Below are positions 31,947 to 40,670 of a stretch of DNA of 64,000 nt, one piece after another. The position numbers and the translations under genes were made by a program. Under the pieces are notes generated by a model, which saw only the letters and a program-made list of their open reading frames with translations, did not search any database and was not told the origin of the DNA. Position 1 is the first letter of the stretch. The number at the start of each line of letters is the position of its first letter. This DNA comes from Methylomagnum ishizawai (GTDB lineage Bacteria > Pseudomonadota > Gammaproteobacteria > Methylococcales > Methylococcaceae): contig NZ_AP019783.1 of the NCBI RefSeq assembly GCF_019670005.1, positions 764,501 through 828,500 on the forward strand. Direction: 5' to 3'.

Positions 31947-32762
31947 TGGATCGGCCAGCACCGCCCGGCAGGCGGCGGGCAGGGCCGGTTTCGGCTCCGA
32001 AGGCTTGCTGGGCAGGGCCGGATGCTGGTGCAGCCACCAATCCAGGCTGGAATCGCAGCCCTCGCCCAGGGGGATGGGTTCCTGGCGCACGCAGGCCGGA
32101 CTGTCGGGCGGGCAGGCGAGGCGCATATGGAAATGGTCGTCGTGATGGTACCAGGGGCGGATTTTACGCAGCCAGTCGCGGTCCCCCGTCACCGTGCGGC
32201 ACAGTTCCCGTTTGATATAGGCGTTGACGAAGATGCGGTCCACGCCGGGCAGGTTGGCGGCGGCTTGCAGGACGCGGATATGGCGGTCGCTCCACAACTC
32301 GTAATCCAGCCCGCGGGCCGCGCTGTTCAACAGGCTGGGCGCGGGGATGTTGGAACGCATCCGGTCGGCGCGGGCGTGCAGGCCGGGGTTCAGGTCGAAC
32401 CACACATCCACGTCCAGCCCCGACTGGTGGCTGCGGTGCCCGAACGGCATGGGACCGCCCCGTGCCAGCCCCAAATCCCCCACATGCAACAGGCCGATGC
32501 CCTGGGCGGCTTTCTCGCCCAGCTCGCGCACGGCGTGGACCAGCGCGGGATGGCCGTAATTGCGCCGCCGCTCCAGGTGCATGACCACATAGCCCCGGCC
32601 CTCGGTGGGCAGGGCGGCGGCACCGTCGATGCAGCCGGCGCTGGTCTCGCCGATGGAGCGGGGCGTGCCTTCGCTGGGGCCGGGGACTTCCGACCAGGGG
32701 TTGGCGTGGGTTGGGGCGGACACCAGGAACAGGGATAGGAGCGCGGTACGGATGGCGTGCAT
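31944..32762 (-). CDS. mepA: Penicillin-insensitive murein endopeptidase
   Basis: A 272-residue periplasmic enzyme that cuts D-alanyl-meso-diaminopimelate cross-links in peptidoglycan. It has a signal peptide (MHAIRTALLSLFLVSAPTHA) and LAS-family metal motifs: HRSHQSGLDVDVWF near residue 108 and HHDDHFHMRLACP near residue 206. Six cysteines fit the disulfide-bonded MepA fold. Its stop codon lies inside the palindromic repeat. Confidence 0.93.
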   Translation of the reverse strand: MHAIRTALLSLFLVSAPTHANPWSEVPGPSEGTPRSIGETSAGCIDGAAALPTEGRGYVVMHLERRRNYGHPALVHAVRELGEKAAQGIGLLHVGDLGLARGGPMPFGHRSHQSGLDVDVWFDLNPGLHARADRMRSNIPAPSLLNSAARGLDYELWSDRHIRVLQAAANLPGVDRIFVNAYIKRELCRTVTGDRDWLRKIRPWYHHDDHFHMRLACPPDSPACVRQEPIPLGEGCDSSLDWWLHQHPALPSKPSEPKPALPAACRAVLADP

Positions 32763-32838
32763 GGGAATAGGGCCGTGGAAAGGATTCGTGCCCCCGCATC
32801 CGGGGGCTTTGGGAAAGTTTAGCGGTGGTCCGGGAGGT

Positions 32839-33885
32839 TCAGCGCCGCGCTTCGGGGTCTTCGCCTTCGCCCAGGGAGAGGCGGCGCTTGGCGTTCAAGA
32901 CCCAGCCCTTGGCGCGGGCGACCTTCACATCGTGGATTTCCTCTTCCAGCATCAAGCGCTGGCGTTCCAGGGCCAGGAGCTCGATTTCCCGGCGCAGGTG
33001 ATGCTCCACGTCGGTCAGGGCTTCGGTGCGCAGGTTCTTTTCGGCGAGATCGGCCTCCAATTCCATCTGCCGCAGCCGGGCCTCGTGGCGGATGCGCTCC
33101 TCGCGCAGCCGCACCTCGCTGTCGATCTGTTCGGTGTAGCGCAATTCGTCCGCCGACAAATCGGTCCGCACCTGCTCGGTTTCATGGGCTTGTTTCTGGC
33201 GGCGCAGCTCGGCTTCCTGCCTGTGCAATTCCAGCATTTTCGCCTCGTGTTCCAGCTTGAGCTGATGCTCGTGGAGTTGGCGGTCGTAATGCTCGCGGGC
33301 GAGCCGTTCGGCGCTCTCGCGGCGGCGGCGCAGGAGTTCGAGATAGACCTCCTTGTGCTTGGCGTCGCCGCCCAGGGTTTGCTCGTCCAGGCGGTCGGGG
33401 CTGGCGAACACGATGTCGACGACGCAACGGGCGCGGCACTGGATTTCCCGCAGCGCCAGCAGTTCGTGGACGATGTCCTCGATGCGGCGCTCGACCCGGA
33501 CGGCGTCCTCTTCCATTTGCCCGGTCGGTTCCAGCGCCCTGAGTTCCTGTTCGGCGGCGTCGCGCAACAGGGTTTGATAGCTGGATTTGATGAGTCCGCC
33601 CAGGTCGGCGAGGTGTTCGAGGTGTTCGCGGGCGAATTTGAGGGTGGGTTGGAACCGCACCGACAGCCGGGCCTCGACGGTGCAGAGCGGTCCCAGCCGC
33701 AGGGGTTCCACCGGGATCGGCCAATCCTCGATGTTGAGCTCGTAGACTTGGTGGAAGAAACGCCGGGTGTATTGCCTCGGGCGGGCATAGACCTTGAGGA
33801 ACGGCCCGAGCTTGGACACCACGATGCGGCGGTCGCCTTCGAAACCGGCTTCCCAGCGGGGTTCCGGCACGTTGTATTCATCCAT
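32839..33885 (-). CDS. Coiled-coil protein of unknown function, partner of membrane protein
   Basis: A 348-residue soluble protein. Residues 1-90 look like a folded beta-rich domain (GPFLKVYARPRQYTRRFFHQVYELN); residues 95-335 form a very long charged coiled coil rich in E, R, L and Q (for example RRRRESAERLAREHYDRQL). I do not recognise the family. It starts inside the 3' end of the membrane-protein gene (eight-base overlap), so the two products are made together and probably form a complex. Confidence 0.72.
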   Translation of the reverse strand: MDEYNVPEPRWEAGFEGDRRIVVSKLGPFLKVYARPRQYTRRFFHQVYELNIEDWPIPVEPLRLGPLCTVEARLSVRFQPTLKFAREHLEHLADLGGLIKSSYQTLLRDAAEQELRALEPTGQMEEDAVRVERRIEDIVHELLALREIQCRARCVVDIVFASPDRLDEQTLGGDAKHKEVYLELLRRRRESAERLAREHYDRQLHEHQLKLEHEAKMLELHRQEAELRRQKQAHETEQVRTDLSADELRYTEQIDSEVRLREERIRHEARLRQMELEADLAEKNLRTEALTDVEHHLRREIELLALERQRLMLEEEIHDVKVARAKGWVLNAKRRLSLGEGEDPEARR

Positions 33886-35146
33886 GGCCTTTCCTCCGCA
33901 TCGCTTCGGCCAGCTTGTCTTCGGGGCCGGGCAAGACCTTCAAGTCGGCGCTTTTGCGGGCACCCAGGTTCATGCGTTCGGCGATCAAGGGATAGAGGTT
34001 GGGGGCGAACTCCACGGCGCGGTCGCTCATCTTGCGCAGATAGCCGCGGTTGAGCAGGAAGGCCACGGCGAACATGCGCGACCAATCGGACACGCGCCGC
34101 GCCCGTTCCAGTTCGGTGCGCTCGATGACGAATTCGAGTTCGTCGTTTTTATTGATGGTGAATTCGCCGAATTGCCTAAGCCCTTGGTAAGCGAGGTCTT
34201 TTTCCTCTTCGGTGAGGGGGCCGGGCGCGGTGAATTCCAGCCGGTAGGACAAGACCAGCACGAAGAAATCCACCATCGAGGCGCAGGCCAGGGCGAACCA
34301 GGACACATTGTCCCACATGGCGAAGGACGGCGTGACGCCCTGGGTGAATTCGGCGTGGGAGCCCAGCCGGGGCGGGGCGATGGGGGGCAGGCCGTGTTCG
34401 GAGATCAGGGTTTCGGCGCTGGTCTGGAGGGTCTGGAAGTCGCGCAGCAGGCGGGCGTAACTGGCTTCGTCGTCCATCTTGGCGGCGAACGCTTTGAGGC
34501 TGCCGCGCAGCGCGGTCAAATCGGCTTCCAGCTTTTGGAACCCGGGTTCGAGTTGCTTGAGCTTGGCCTGCTCGGCCTGGAGGATTTCGTTGTAATGGCC
34601 CCAGACCGGGCCTTTGCCGATGGGATGCCGCGAACCGCGCATGGCGGGCAGCGAGCCCAGATAAGCCTGGGTGGCTTGTTCCGCCGCCTGCTCGATGCGC
34701 TGGCGCTGGGCGGCGGTGATCTGGCTCTTGAGTCCGACCACGGCGGTCATATAGGCGTTGACCGCGGCTTCGAGCTGGCTTTGCCGTTCGATCAACATCG
34801 AGTCGCGCTGCGAGAACTCATAGAACTTGAAATAGGAGAACGACACCGACACCGTCAGCGCCACCAACAGCGAGAACACCACCATCAGGAACCGCGGCGG
34901 ATTGGCCCGCCAGTGCATCCCGGCCAGTTCCAGGGTGCAGATGACCACGATGGATTGCACCGCGATGGTGATGACGAGGGCGATCCAGGCGGTGATGAAA
35001 TGGGACAGTCCGTAATAGGTGGTATAGCCCGAGGCGAAACTGAGCAACAACACGATGGGCACCGACCAGACCCGGAGCAAGCCGACGAAGGTGGATTGCA
35101 CCGTGTTCAGCCATTGGCCGATATGCCAGGCGGCGGCGGTACTCAT
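33878..35146 (-). CDS. Four-helix membrane protein of unknown function
   Basis: A 422-residue protein. Predicted membrane segments lie near residues 29-47, 53-73, 86-105 and 281-301; between the third and fourth is a 170-residue helical, coiled-coil-prone domain, and after the fourth a 120-residue soluble tail. The N-terminal part contains GYTTYYGLSHF and ELAGMHWRANPPRF. The layout (membrane block, long helical region, membrane helix, soluble tail) resembles sensor or scaffold proteins, but no known domain is recognised. Confidence 0.72.
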   Translation of the reverse strand: MSTAAAWHIGQWLNTVQSTFVGLLRVWSVPIVLLLSFASGYTTYYGLSHFITAWIALVITIAVQSIVVICTLELAGMHWRANPPRFLMVVFSLLVALTVSVSFSYFKFYEFSQRDSMLIERQSQLEAAVNAYMTAVVGLKSQITAAQRQRIEQAAEQATQAYLGSLPAMRGSRHPIGKGPVWGHYNEILQAEQAKLKQLEPGFQKLEADLTALRGSLKAFAAKMDDEASYARLLRDFQTLQTSAETLISEHGLPPIAPPRLGSHAEFTQGVTPSFAMWDNVSWFALACASMVDFFVLVLSYRLEFTAPGPLTEEEKDLAYQGLRQFGEFTINKNDELEFVIERTELERARRVSDWSRMFAVAFLLNRGYLRKMSDRAVEFAPNLYPLIAERMNLGARKSADLKVLPGPEDKLAEAMRRKGHG

Positions 35147-35286
35147 GGACCGGCTCCCGCCAAGGGCGTTGGCGCTAGGGAGGGGGTGACGCGGTGGAGC
35201 ATGGGCATTTTTTGGATAATGTGGTGATGGCGGAGGCTGGGCGGTATGCTAGTGTCTTACCAATCGATTTGGGAAGATGCGCCGCC

Positions 35287-35433
35287 ATGGCAATGTTTTG
35301 GTTGTTTTTGACGCTGCTGATCGTGCTGGTGGTCGGCAACGCCCTGACCCTGTTGCGGACGGCGAAGAAGCCGAAAATCCCTGGGGGCGTCCGGCCCAAG
35401 CCCTACCAGGACGACGACGGAGCCGGCTGGTGA
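35287..35433 (+). CDS. Small DUF2897-like membrane protein
   Basis: A 48-residue peptide starting MAMFWLFLTLLIVLVVG: one membrane helix, then TLLRTAKKPKIP and an acidic end. Length, position of the helix and the basic motif fit the DUF2897 family of small gammaproteobacterial membrane proteins of unknown function. Longer in-frame starts exist but would add a non-hydrophobic leader. Confidence 0.6.
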   Translation: MAMFWLFLTLLIVLVVGNALTLLRTAKKPKIPGGVRPKPYQDDDGAGW

Positions 35434-35440
35434 GGCGGTT

Positions 35441-35860
35441 TCATTCGCCGATGATTTTCACCAGCACCCGTTTTTTGCGCTTGCCGTCGAATTCGCCGTA
35501 GAAAATCTGTTCCCACGGTCCGAAGTCCAACCGGCCCTCGGTGATGGCGACCACCACTTCCCGGCCCATCACCTGGCGCTTGAGGTGGGAATCGCCGTTG
35601 TCCTCGCCGGTGCGGTTGTGCTGGTAGCGGCCGAGGGGGGCGTGCGGGGCCAGTTGTTCCAGCCAGGCCTCGAAATCGCGGTGCAGGCCGGGCTCGTCGT
35701 CGTTGATGAATACCGAGGCGGTGATGTGCATGGCGTTCACCAGCACCAAGCCTTCCCGCACGCCGCTTTCGAGCAGGCAGGTTTCGATCTGCGGGGTGAT
35801 GTTGAGGAAGGCGATCCGGCTCGGGGTGTCGAACCAGAGTTCTTTGCGATAGCTTTTCAT
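35441..35860 (-). CDS. YjbQ family protein (secondary thiamine-phosphate synthase)
   Basis: A 139-residue UPF0047/YjbQ protein. Family motifs visible are [28 protein letters not shown] near residue 20, [12 protein letters not shown], and [22 protein letters not shown] near residue 80, with conserved His and Asp residues. E. coli YjbQ has weak thiamine-phosphate synthase activity; the true role is unsettled. The gene is read alone and converges with the DUF2897-like gene. Confidence 0.93.
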   Translation of the reverse strand: MKSYRKELWFDTPSRIAFLNITPQIETCLLESGVREGLVLVNAMHITASVFINDDEPGLHRDFEAWLEQLAPHAPLGRYQHNRTGEDNGDSHLKRQVMGREVVVAITEGRLDFGPWEQIFYGEFDGKRKKRVLVKIIGE

Positions 35861-36128
35861 GGGCCTGAAGCTCCGGGGCAAGGAAGGGACGGCTGGCCGC
35901 GCCGGGGCGCGGTGACAAGCCAATGGTGCGGCGGAAGCCCCACGGTCCGCAAGTTGAAATTTGGCCGCGCCGGACCGGATTGTCGGTGGGATGCGGATTG
36001 TCGCCTTGACATGGGTTAACATGCGGTAAAATTGCGTGATGGATCGCAGAATCGTCGTGGTGTTTTTGGTAGCGCGATGGCTGGGGAAGGGCGATGCCGC
36101 CGCCAATAGCCGTCGCTGTGGCGGCGGG

Positions 36129-36887
36129 ATGCGCCGTGGTTTGATTCTTGCTCTATTTTGCCGGGCGCTCTTGCTGGAGTGCGGGTCGGCGGGCGCCAAC
36201 GAACTGGCCGACACCGTCGTCAAGGTCAAACCCTCCATCGTCGGCATCGGCACCTACCAACATACGCGGACGCCGCCCGCCGTGTTCCGGGGCACCGGCT
36301 TCGTGGTGACCGATGGCCTGCATGTGCTGACCAACGCCCACGTCCTGCCCGAGGCGGTGGACCAGGCCAAATTCGAGAGCTTGGCGGTGTTCGCGGCGGA
36401 CGGCAAGGGGCAGAACGCCCGGCAGGCGGCGGTGGTCGCCGTGGACCAGGATCATGATACGGCGTTGTTGCGGATCGGGGGGACGCCTTTGCCGGCATTG
36501 CGGTTCGGCGATGGCGGCAAGGTGCGGGAAGGCGAGGAATATGCGTTCACGGGCTTTCCCATCGGCGTGGTGTTGGGTTTGTACCCCGTGACCCATCGGG
36601 GCATTGTGTCGGCCATCAGCCCGATCGCCATTCCCCAGCTCAACGCCAGGAGCCTCGATCCCAAAATGGTCCATCGTTTGACGACGCCCTATGAGATATT
36701 CCAATTGGACGCGACCGCCTATCCTGGAAACAGCGGTAGTCCTCTTTACAGTATCAAAACCGGCGAGGTGGTGGGTATTCTCAACAAGGTGTTCGTGCAG
36801 GAATCCAAGGAAAACCTGCTCGAAAGGCCCAGCGGTATCAGTTATGCCATACCGATTAAGTATGCCATTGATTTGATTCCAAAATAG
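36129..36887 (+). CDS. Exported trypsin-like serine protease
   Basis: A 252-residue S1-family protease. The start at 36129 opens a signal peptide ([11 protein letters not shown] to AGA-NEL). The catalytic triad is visible: His in VLTNAHVLP near residue 72, Asp in [10 protein letters not shown] near residue 112 and Ser in [12 protein letters not shown] near residue 206. No PDZ domain follows, so it is not a full Deg protease. A terminator separates it from the HPr-rel-A operon downstream. Confidence 0.85.
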   Translation: MRRGLILALFCRALLLECGSAGANELADTVVKVKPSIVGIGTYQHTRTPPAVFRGTGFVVTDGLHVLTNAHVLPEAVDQAKFESLAVFAADGKGQNARQAAVVAVDQDHDTALLRIGGTPLPALRFGDGGKVREGEEYAFTGFPIGVVLGLYPVTHRGIVSAISPIAIPQLNARSLDPKMVHRLTTPYEIFQLDATAYPGNSGSPLYSIKTGEVVGILNKVFVQESKENLLERPSGISYAIPIKYAIDLIPK

Positions 36888-37259
36888 GAATCCGCTTTGG
36901 TCGGCGGCCCCGCTGGGAGGTTGACCCCGATGCCGTCATTGGATACAAAGGCGTCCGGGTTTCGGCCCAGGGTTGGGGGAACGGCCCCAAAGCCCGCCGA
37001 CAGGGGGCCATGTTTGGGTTTCAAAGACTTCGCGGAGCGTTTCCTCCACAAGTCCAAAGCGGTTCCGGTTTCATGGAACCGTTGTTTTTTCCACGTAAGG
37101 TTTAACGTGAGCCGTGGGACAGGGTGGCAGGCCACGAACGGGCGGCAGGGGATGCATGGCCCGGCGCGCGGCTTTTACGGCCCGTGTTGTAACCGTATAG
37201 CACCGACTTATGCCGCGCTATCCGCGCGTTGTCCAACTTACCCATAAGAGGTTAGGGTT
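36888..37259. other. Spacer between protease and HPr-rel-A operon
   Basis: A 372-base non-coding stretch. It holds the protease terminator near 37060, then about 170 bases in which the promoter of the downstream operon must lie; TTGTAA at 37187-37192 is a possible -35, but no good -10 is placed. AGAGG at about 37247 is the ribosome binding site of the next gene. Confidence 0.5.
37060..37090 (+). terminator. Terminator between protease and HPr-rel-A operon
   Basis: CGGTTCC and GGAACCG pair over an eight-base loop and are followed by TTGTTTTTT. Confidence 0.75.
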
Positions 37260-37757
37260 ATGTCCGATGAAAACAAAAAGGCGGGGGTATTCGCCGAGCG
37301 GCACGAGCGATCCGCGGGGTTGAATTCGGCCGCGGTGCCGGATTTCACCAAGCGGCGTTTGGTCCGGGGCGCGGTGGCGGGAGCGCCCGTGTTGCTGACC
37401 TTGCGCAGTGGCGCATTGGCGGCGGAATCTTGTAGCGGGGTTCAATCGGCGGGTATCAATACGGCGAATGTCACGGGTGGCAGTGGCACGATACAGGCCG
37501 CGATTCAGGCCGGTACCGGCAACCCACCCTATACGCCTGCCCAAGGCGATTACTGCGTCACCCAATATTTCACGTGCTCGAACACCAGCAACACCTTTCC
37601 GCGTGTGCAGAGTGATCTGCCCCTGGATGTGAATTCTTCCATCGGCGTCGTGACCGAGACCAGTTCGGGTTCCGGTGTCTACCAATGCAAGAATCTTTCG
37701 GGGACCCCCTTGAATGGCGCTTTGGCTATCGCGAGTTCGGTCACCAGTTTCTATTGA
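37260..37757 (+). CDS. Small exported protein, candidate substrate of HPr-rel-A system
   Basis: A 165-residue protein with no recognised domain. Residues 1-30 are polar; then comes a Tat-like signal, KRRLVRG at 31-37, a hydrophobic stretch to about 54, and a likely cleavage site in ALAAES. The mature part is rich in S, T, G and N with four cysteines (58, 99, 106, 143), suggesting two disulfides or modification sites. The start follows AGAGG. It lies 35 bases before the PqqD-like gene on the same strand, so a role as peptide or protein substrate of the following enzymes is inferred from position. Confidence 0.7.
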   Translation: MSDENKKAGVFAERHERSAGLNSAAVPDFTKRRLVRGAVAGAPVLLTLRSGALAAESCSGVQSAGINTANVTGGSGTIQAAIQAGTGNPPYTPAQGDYCVTQYFTCSNTSNTFPRVQSDLPLDVNSSIGVVTETSSGSGVYQCKNLSGTPLNGALAIASSVTSFY

Positions 37758-37792
37758 CCGGGGGTGGCGCGGTGGTGGAAGCCGGGGAACTG

Positions 37793-38083
37793 ATGCGGAG
37801 GGCGGCCTCGGCGGGCGGGTTGCTATGGCGGGATTGGGGCGACGATTACATCGTCTACCAACCTTCTTCCGGCGAAACCCATGTTTTCAATCAAACCACC
37901 GCGTTGATCCTGGAACGGCTCAAGCAGGGTCCGGCCTCCTTGGAGCAGGTGTTGGTTTGGATCGTGCGGTTGCTGGAACTCGGGCCACAGGAATTGGCCC
38001 TCGACCATTTGCGGATCGCCGCTAAGCGTTTGGATGAACTGGGCCTGATCGAGTGGGTGGAACCGGCCCCGGCCCGCCCATGA
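37793..38083 (+). CDS. PqqD-like chaperone, HPr-rel-A system
   Basis: A 96-residue PqqD-family protein with DDYIVYQPSSGETHVFNQTTALILERL near the N-terminus and a C-terminal helix pair ending RLDELGLIEWVE. PqqD domains bind leader peptides for modifying enzymes. I chose ATG 37793 because the family is about 90 residues long and GGGGAA precedes it; an earlier ATG (37685) would overlap the upstream gene. It overlaps the kinase gene by four bases (ATGA). Confidence 0.85.
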   Translation: MRRAASAGGLLWRDWGDDYIVYQPSSGETHVFNQTTALILERLKQGPASLEQVLVWIVRLLELGPQELALDHLRIAAKRLDELGLIEWVEPAPARP

Positions 38084-38997
38084 CCGTAGGCGGTTTGCCA
38101 GTGCCGACCGTGGCATCCTTGCTGGGCGGCGCGGGGTTGGCGGTTCGGATCGGACCTTTCAATATCAGGATCCGGGCGGTGCCGGCGCGGTTGGCGGCGA
38201 CCCTCCACCACCTCTATGGGCTGTATTCCCTGGCGCGGCCCGACGATTTCACCGATATCCACGTCGAGATCGCCTGGACCCACGCCCTGCGCCGCTGGGT
38301 CCGCCCCCAGGTATTGTTCCTCGTCGATGGCCGGCCCCCTTTCGCGCCCCATCCCGCCGAACACGCCTTTCCGGCCTTGGAATGGGGTATCAATTGGTGC
38401 GTGGCCACCCGCGCCCATCATTTCCTGATGCTGCATTCCGCCGTGGTCGAGCGCGGCGGTTACGCGATGCTGTTTCCCGCCGCGCCGGGGCATGGCAAAT
38501 CCACCCTGTGCGCCGCGCTCATCCATTCCGGCTGGCGCTTGATGTCCGACGAGTTCGGCTTGGTCAGGCCGGAGGACGGCCTGTTGTTGCCGATGCCGCG
38601 CTTGATCCCGCTCAAGAACGAGTCCATCGCGGTGATGCGGCGGTTCCGTCCCGGAGCCGTGATCGGCCCCGCGTTCCATGGCACGCGCAAGGGCACCGTG
38701 GCCCATGTCCGGCCCCCGGAGGACAGCATCCGCCGCGCCGACGAACCCGCCCGCGCCCGCTGGTTGGTGTTCCCGCGCTGGACGGCGGGCGCGGCGCTCC
38801 GCCTCGATCCCTTGCCGAAAAGCCAAGCCTTCCTCATGGTCGCCACCAACGCCTTCAATTACGAGGTGCTGGACGAAACCGCCTTCCGGCTGGTGGCGGA
38901 AATGGTGGACGCCTGCGATTGCTATGCGCTGGTCTATTCCGACCTCGACGAGGCCATGGCCCGCCTCGACGCCTTGTGCCGCGATGTCCATGGCTAG
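38080..38997 (+). CDS. HprK-related kinase A
   Basis: A 305-residue protein related to the catalytic domain of HPr kinase/phosphorylase. The Walker A loop APGHGKST is at residues 135-142, preceded by LHSAVVE with the conserved His119, and followed by MSDEFGLV at 155-162 as in HprK. No phosphotransferase-system genes are adjacent, so its target is not expected to be HPr. NCBI/TIGRFAM curators group such proteins as HprK-related kinase A in an uncharacterised HPr-rel-A system; the gene order here fits that. Confidence 0.88.
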   Translation: MTVGGLPVPTVASLLGGAGLAVRIGPFNIRIRAVPARLAATLHHLYGLYSLARPDDFTDIHVEIAWTHALRRWVRPQVLFLVDGRPPFAPHPAEHAFPALEWGINWCVATRAHHFLMLHSAVVERGGYAMLFPAAPGHGKSTLCAALIHSGWRLMSDEFGLVRPEDGLLLPMPRLIPLKNESIAVMRRFRPGAVIGPAFHGTRKGTVAHVRPPEDSIRRADEPARARWLVFPRWTAGAALRLDPLPKSQAFLMVATNAFNYEVLDETAFRLVAEMVDACDCYALVYSDLDEAMARLDALCRDVHG

Positions 38998-40135
38998 CGG
39001 CGCGGAACCCACCCAAAAGGCGCGGAGCCTGTTGCTGGCGGCCCTGCGCGATCCCGGCGGTTTGCCCGCGCGGTCGGCCAAGGAGTGGGAGTTATTGGTG
39101 CGCCTGGCCCGCTCCGTCCGCTTGCTCGGGCGTTTGGAGGCCGATTTGGCGCGGATGGGCCTGCTCGGCGCGATCCCCCGCCCGGCGGCGGATCATTTGA
39201 CGGCGGCCCGCCATGTGATCGAACACCGCAACCGCTTGGTGGCCTGGGAAATCGACCGCATCCTGTGGGCGCTCAAGGGCTGCGCGACCCCGCTGATCCT
39301 GCTCAAGGGTTCGGCCTATCTGCTGGCCGGCTTGCCGCCGGCGCGGGGCCGGATTTTCGCCGACGTGGATTTGCTGGTGCCGGAGGCCGGGATCGGTGAA
39401 ATCGAATCCCGCTTGATCGGACGCGGCTGGTTCCAACTCAAGCTCGACCCCTACGACGACCGTTATTACCGCCTGTTGATGCACGAGGTGCCGCCGTTGC
39501 GCCATCGCGAGCGCGGCACCGAGATCGATATCCACCACCGCATCCTGCCGCGCAGCAGCCGCCTCCCGTCCGAACCCGCGCCCTTGTTCGCCGCCGCCCG
39601 GCCCCTCGGCGCGGGCCGCCTCCACGTCCTCGCGCCCATCGACATGGTGCTGCATTCGCTGGTGCATTTGTTCCTGGAGGGCGATCCGCAAGAAGGCTTG
39701 CGCCTGCGGGATTTGCTGGATACCCACGACCTGCTATGCCATTTCGGCGCGGTGCCCGGTTTCTGGGATGGCTTGCTGCCCAGGGCGCGGCTGCTGGGCT
39801 TGGAGCGGCCCTTGTACTACGGGTTGTGTTTCGCGCGGCGGTTCTTCGCCACCCCGGTGCCGCCGGAGGTGGTCCGCGCCGTCGAGGCCGTGGCCCCGCC
39901 CCAGCCCTTGGGCGGATTGATGGATTATCTGTTCGGTTTCGCCTTGTTGCCGGACCATCCCGATTATCCCAGCCGCCGCGCGGCGGTGGCGCGGTGGCTG
40001 ATCTATGTTCGCGCCCATTGGTTCCGGATGCCCGCCGCCACCCTCGCCGGGCATTTGGCCTACAAGGCTTCCCTGAGGCTGCGCGGGGTCCGCAAGCGGG
40101 TCGATCTGACCCGGCTGGATTTGCGCCAGCAGTGA
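38990..40135 (+). CDS. Nucleotidyltransferase family protein, HPr-rel-A system
   Basis: A 381-residue protein with a minimal nucleotidyltransferase fold: LLKGSAYLLAG near residue 104 and the metal-binding ADVDLLVP at 124-131, then IDIHHRI near residue 180 as a third acidic element. The C-terminal half is helical with no assigned domain. It overlaps the kinase gene by eight bases; ATG 38984 is an alternative start. With the PqqD-like and HprK-like proteins it forms a predicted modification system whose product is unknown. Confidence 0.85.
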   Translation: MASGAEPTQKARSLLLAALRDPGGLPARSAKEWELLVRLARSVRLLGRLEADLARMGLLGAIPRPAADHLTAARHVIEHRNRLVAWEIDRILWALKGCATPLILLKGSAYLLAGLPPARGRIFADVDLLVPEAGIGEIESRLIGRGWFQLKLDPYDDRYYRLLMHEVPPLRHRERGTEIDIHHRILPRSSRLPSEPAPLFAAARPLGAGRLHVLAPIDMVLHSLVHLFLEGDPQEGLRLRDLLDTHDLLCHFGAVPGFWDGLLPRARLLGLERPLYYGLCFARRFFATPVPPEVVRAVEAVAPPQPLGGLMDYLFGFALLPDHPDYPSRRAAVARWLIYVRAHWFRMPAATLAGHLAYKASLRLRGVRKRVDLTRLDLRQQ

Positions 40136-40266
40136 GGGCCGCAAGTGTTCCCCGGCGCGGAAAATCCGGTTAGAGTTGGTGGCGGGACCGCGCCGGAACC
40201 TCCATTCCCGGCGCGGTTCCAAGCGCTTCCCCAGAATCCAATCCCAAGAGCATCCCCGACACCCGC

Positions 40267-40608
40267 ATGACCACAGAGCAATTGCTTCAACTCGTATTAT
40301 TCGCGCTGGACGACGGCAAGGGCCGCGACATCAAGATCATCGATGTGCGCGGCAAGACCAATATCGCCGATTTCATGGTGATCGCCAGCGGCACTTCGGA
40401 ACGCCATGTGAAATCCCTCGCGGGCCATGTCGTCGAGGAAGCCAGGAAGAACGAAACCCAGCCCATCGGCGTGGAAGGCGAGAACGTCGGGGAATGGGTG
40501 CTGGTCGATCTCGGCGACGTGGTCGTCCATGTGATGAAGCCGCAGACCCGCGAGTTCTATCAACTCGAAAAGTTCTGGTACGGCGATTATCCGGCGGCGT
40601 TGCATTGA
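40267..40608 (+). CDS. rsfS: Ribosome silencing factor RsfS
   Basis: A 113-residue protein of the RsfS/Iojap family that binds L14 on the 50S subunit and blocks subunit joining in poor growth conditions. Diagnostic segments are KGRDIKIIDVRGKTNIADFMVIASGTS at residues 18-44 and the later VLVDLGDVVVHVM and FYQLEKFWYGD. It is usually next to nadD; here its neighbour is a K+ channel gene. Confidence 0.96.
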   Translation: MTTEQLLQLVLFALDDGKGRDIKIIDVRGKTNIADFMVIASGTSERHVKSLAGHVVEEARKNETQPIGVEGENVGEWVLVDLGDVVVHVMKPQTREFYQLEKFWYGDYPAALH

Positions 40609-40670
40609 GCGCCGCCCGCGGCCCGGACCGGGCGCGAGCCGCCCCGGTCCCTTTCGCGCAGACCTGAGCG

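Noticed and set aside
37685-37792. Longer PqqD-like protein starting at ATG 37685
   Set aside because: It would overlap the upstream gene by 73 bases and exceed the family's usual length; ATG 37793 has a better ribosome binding site.
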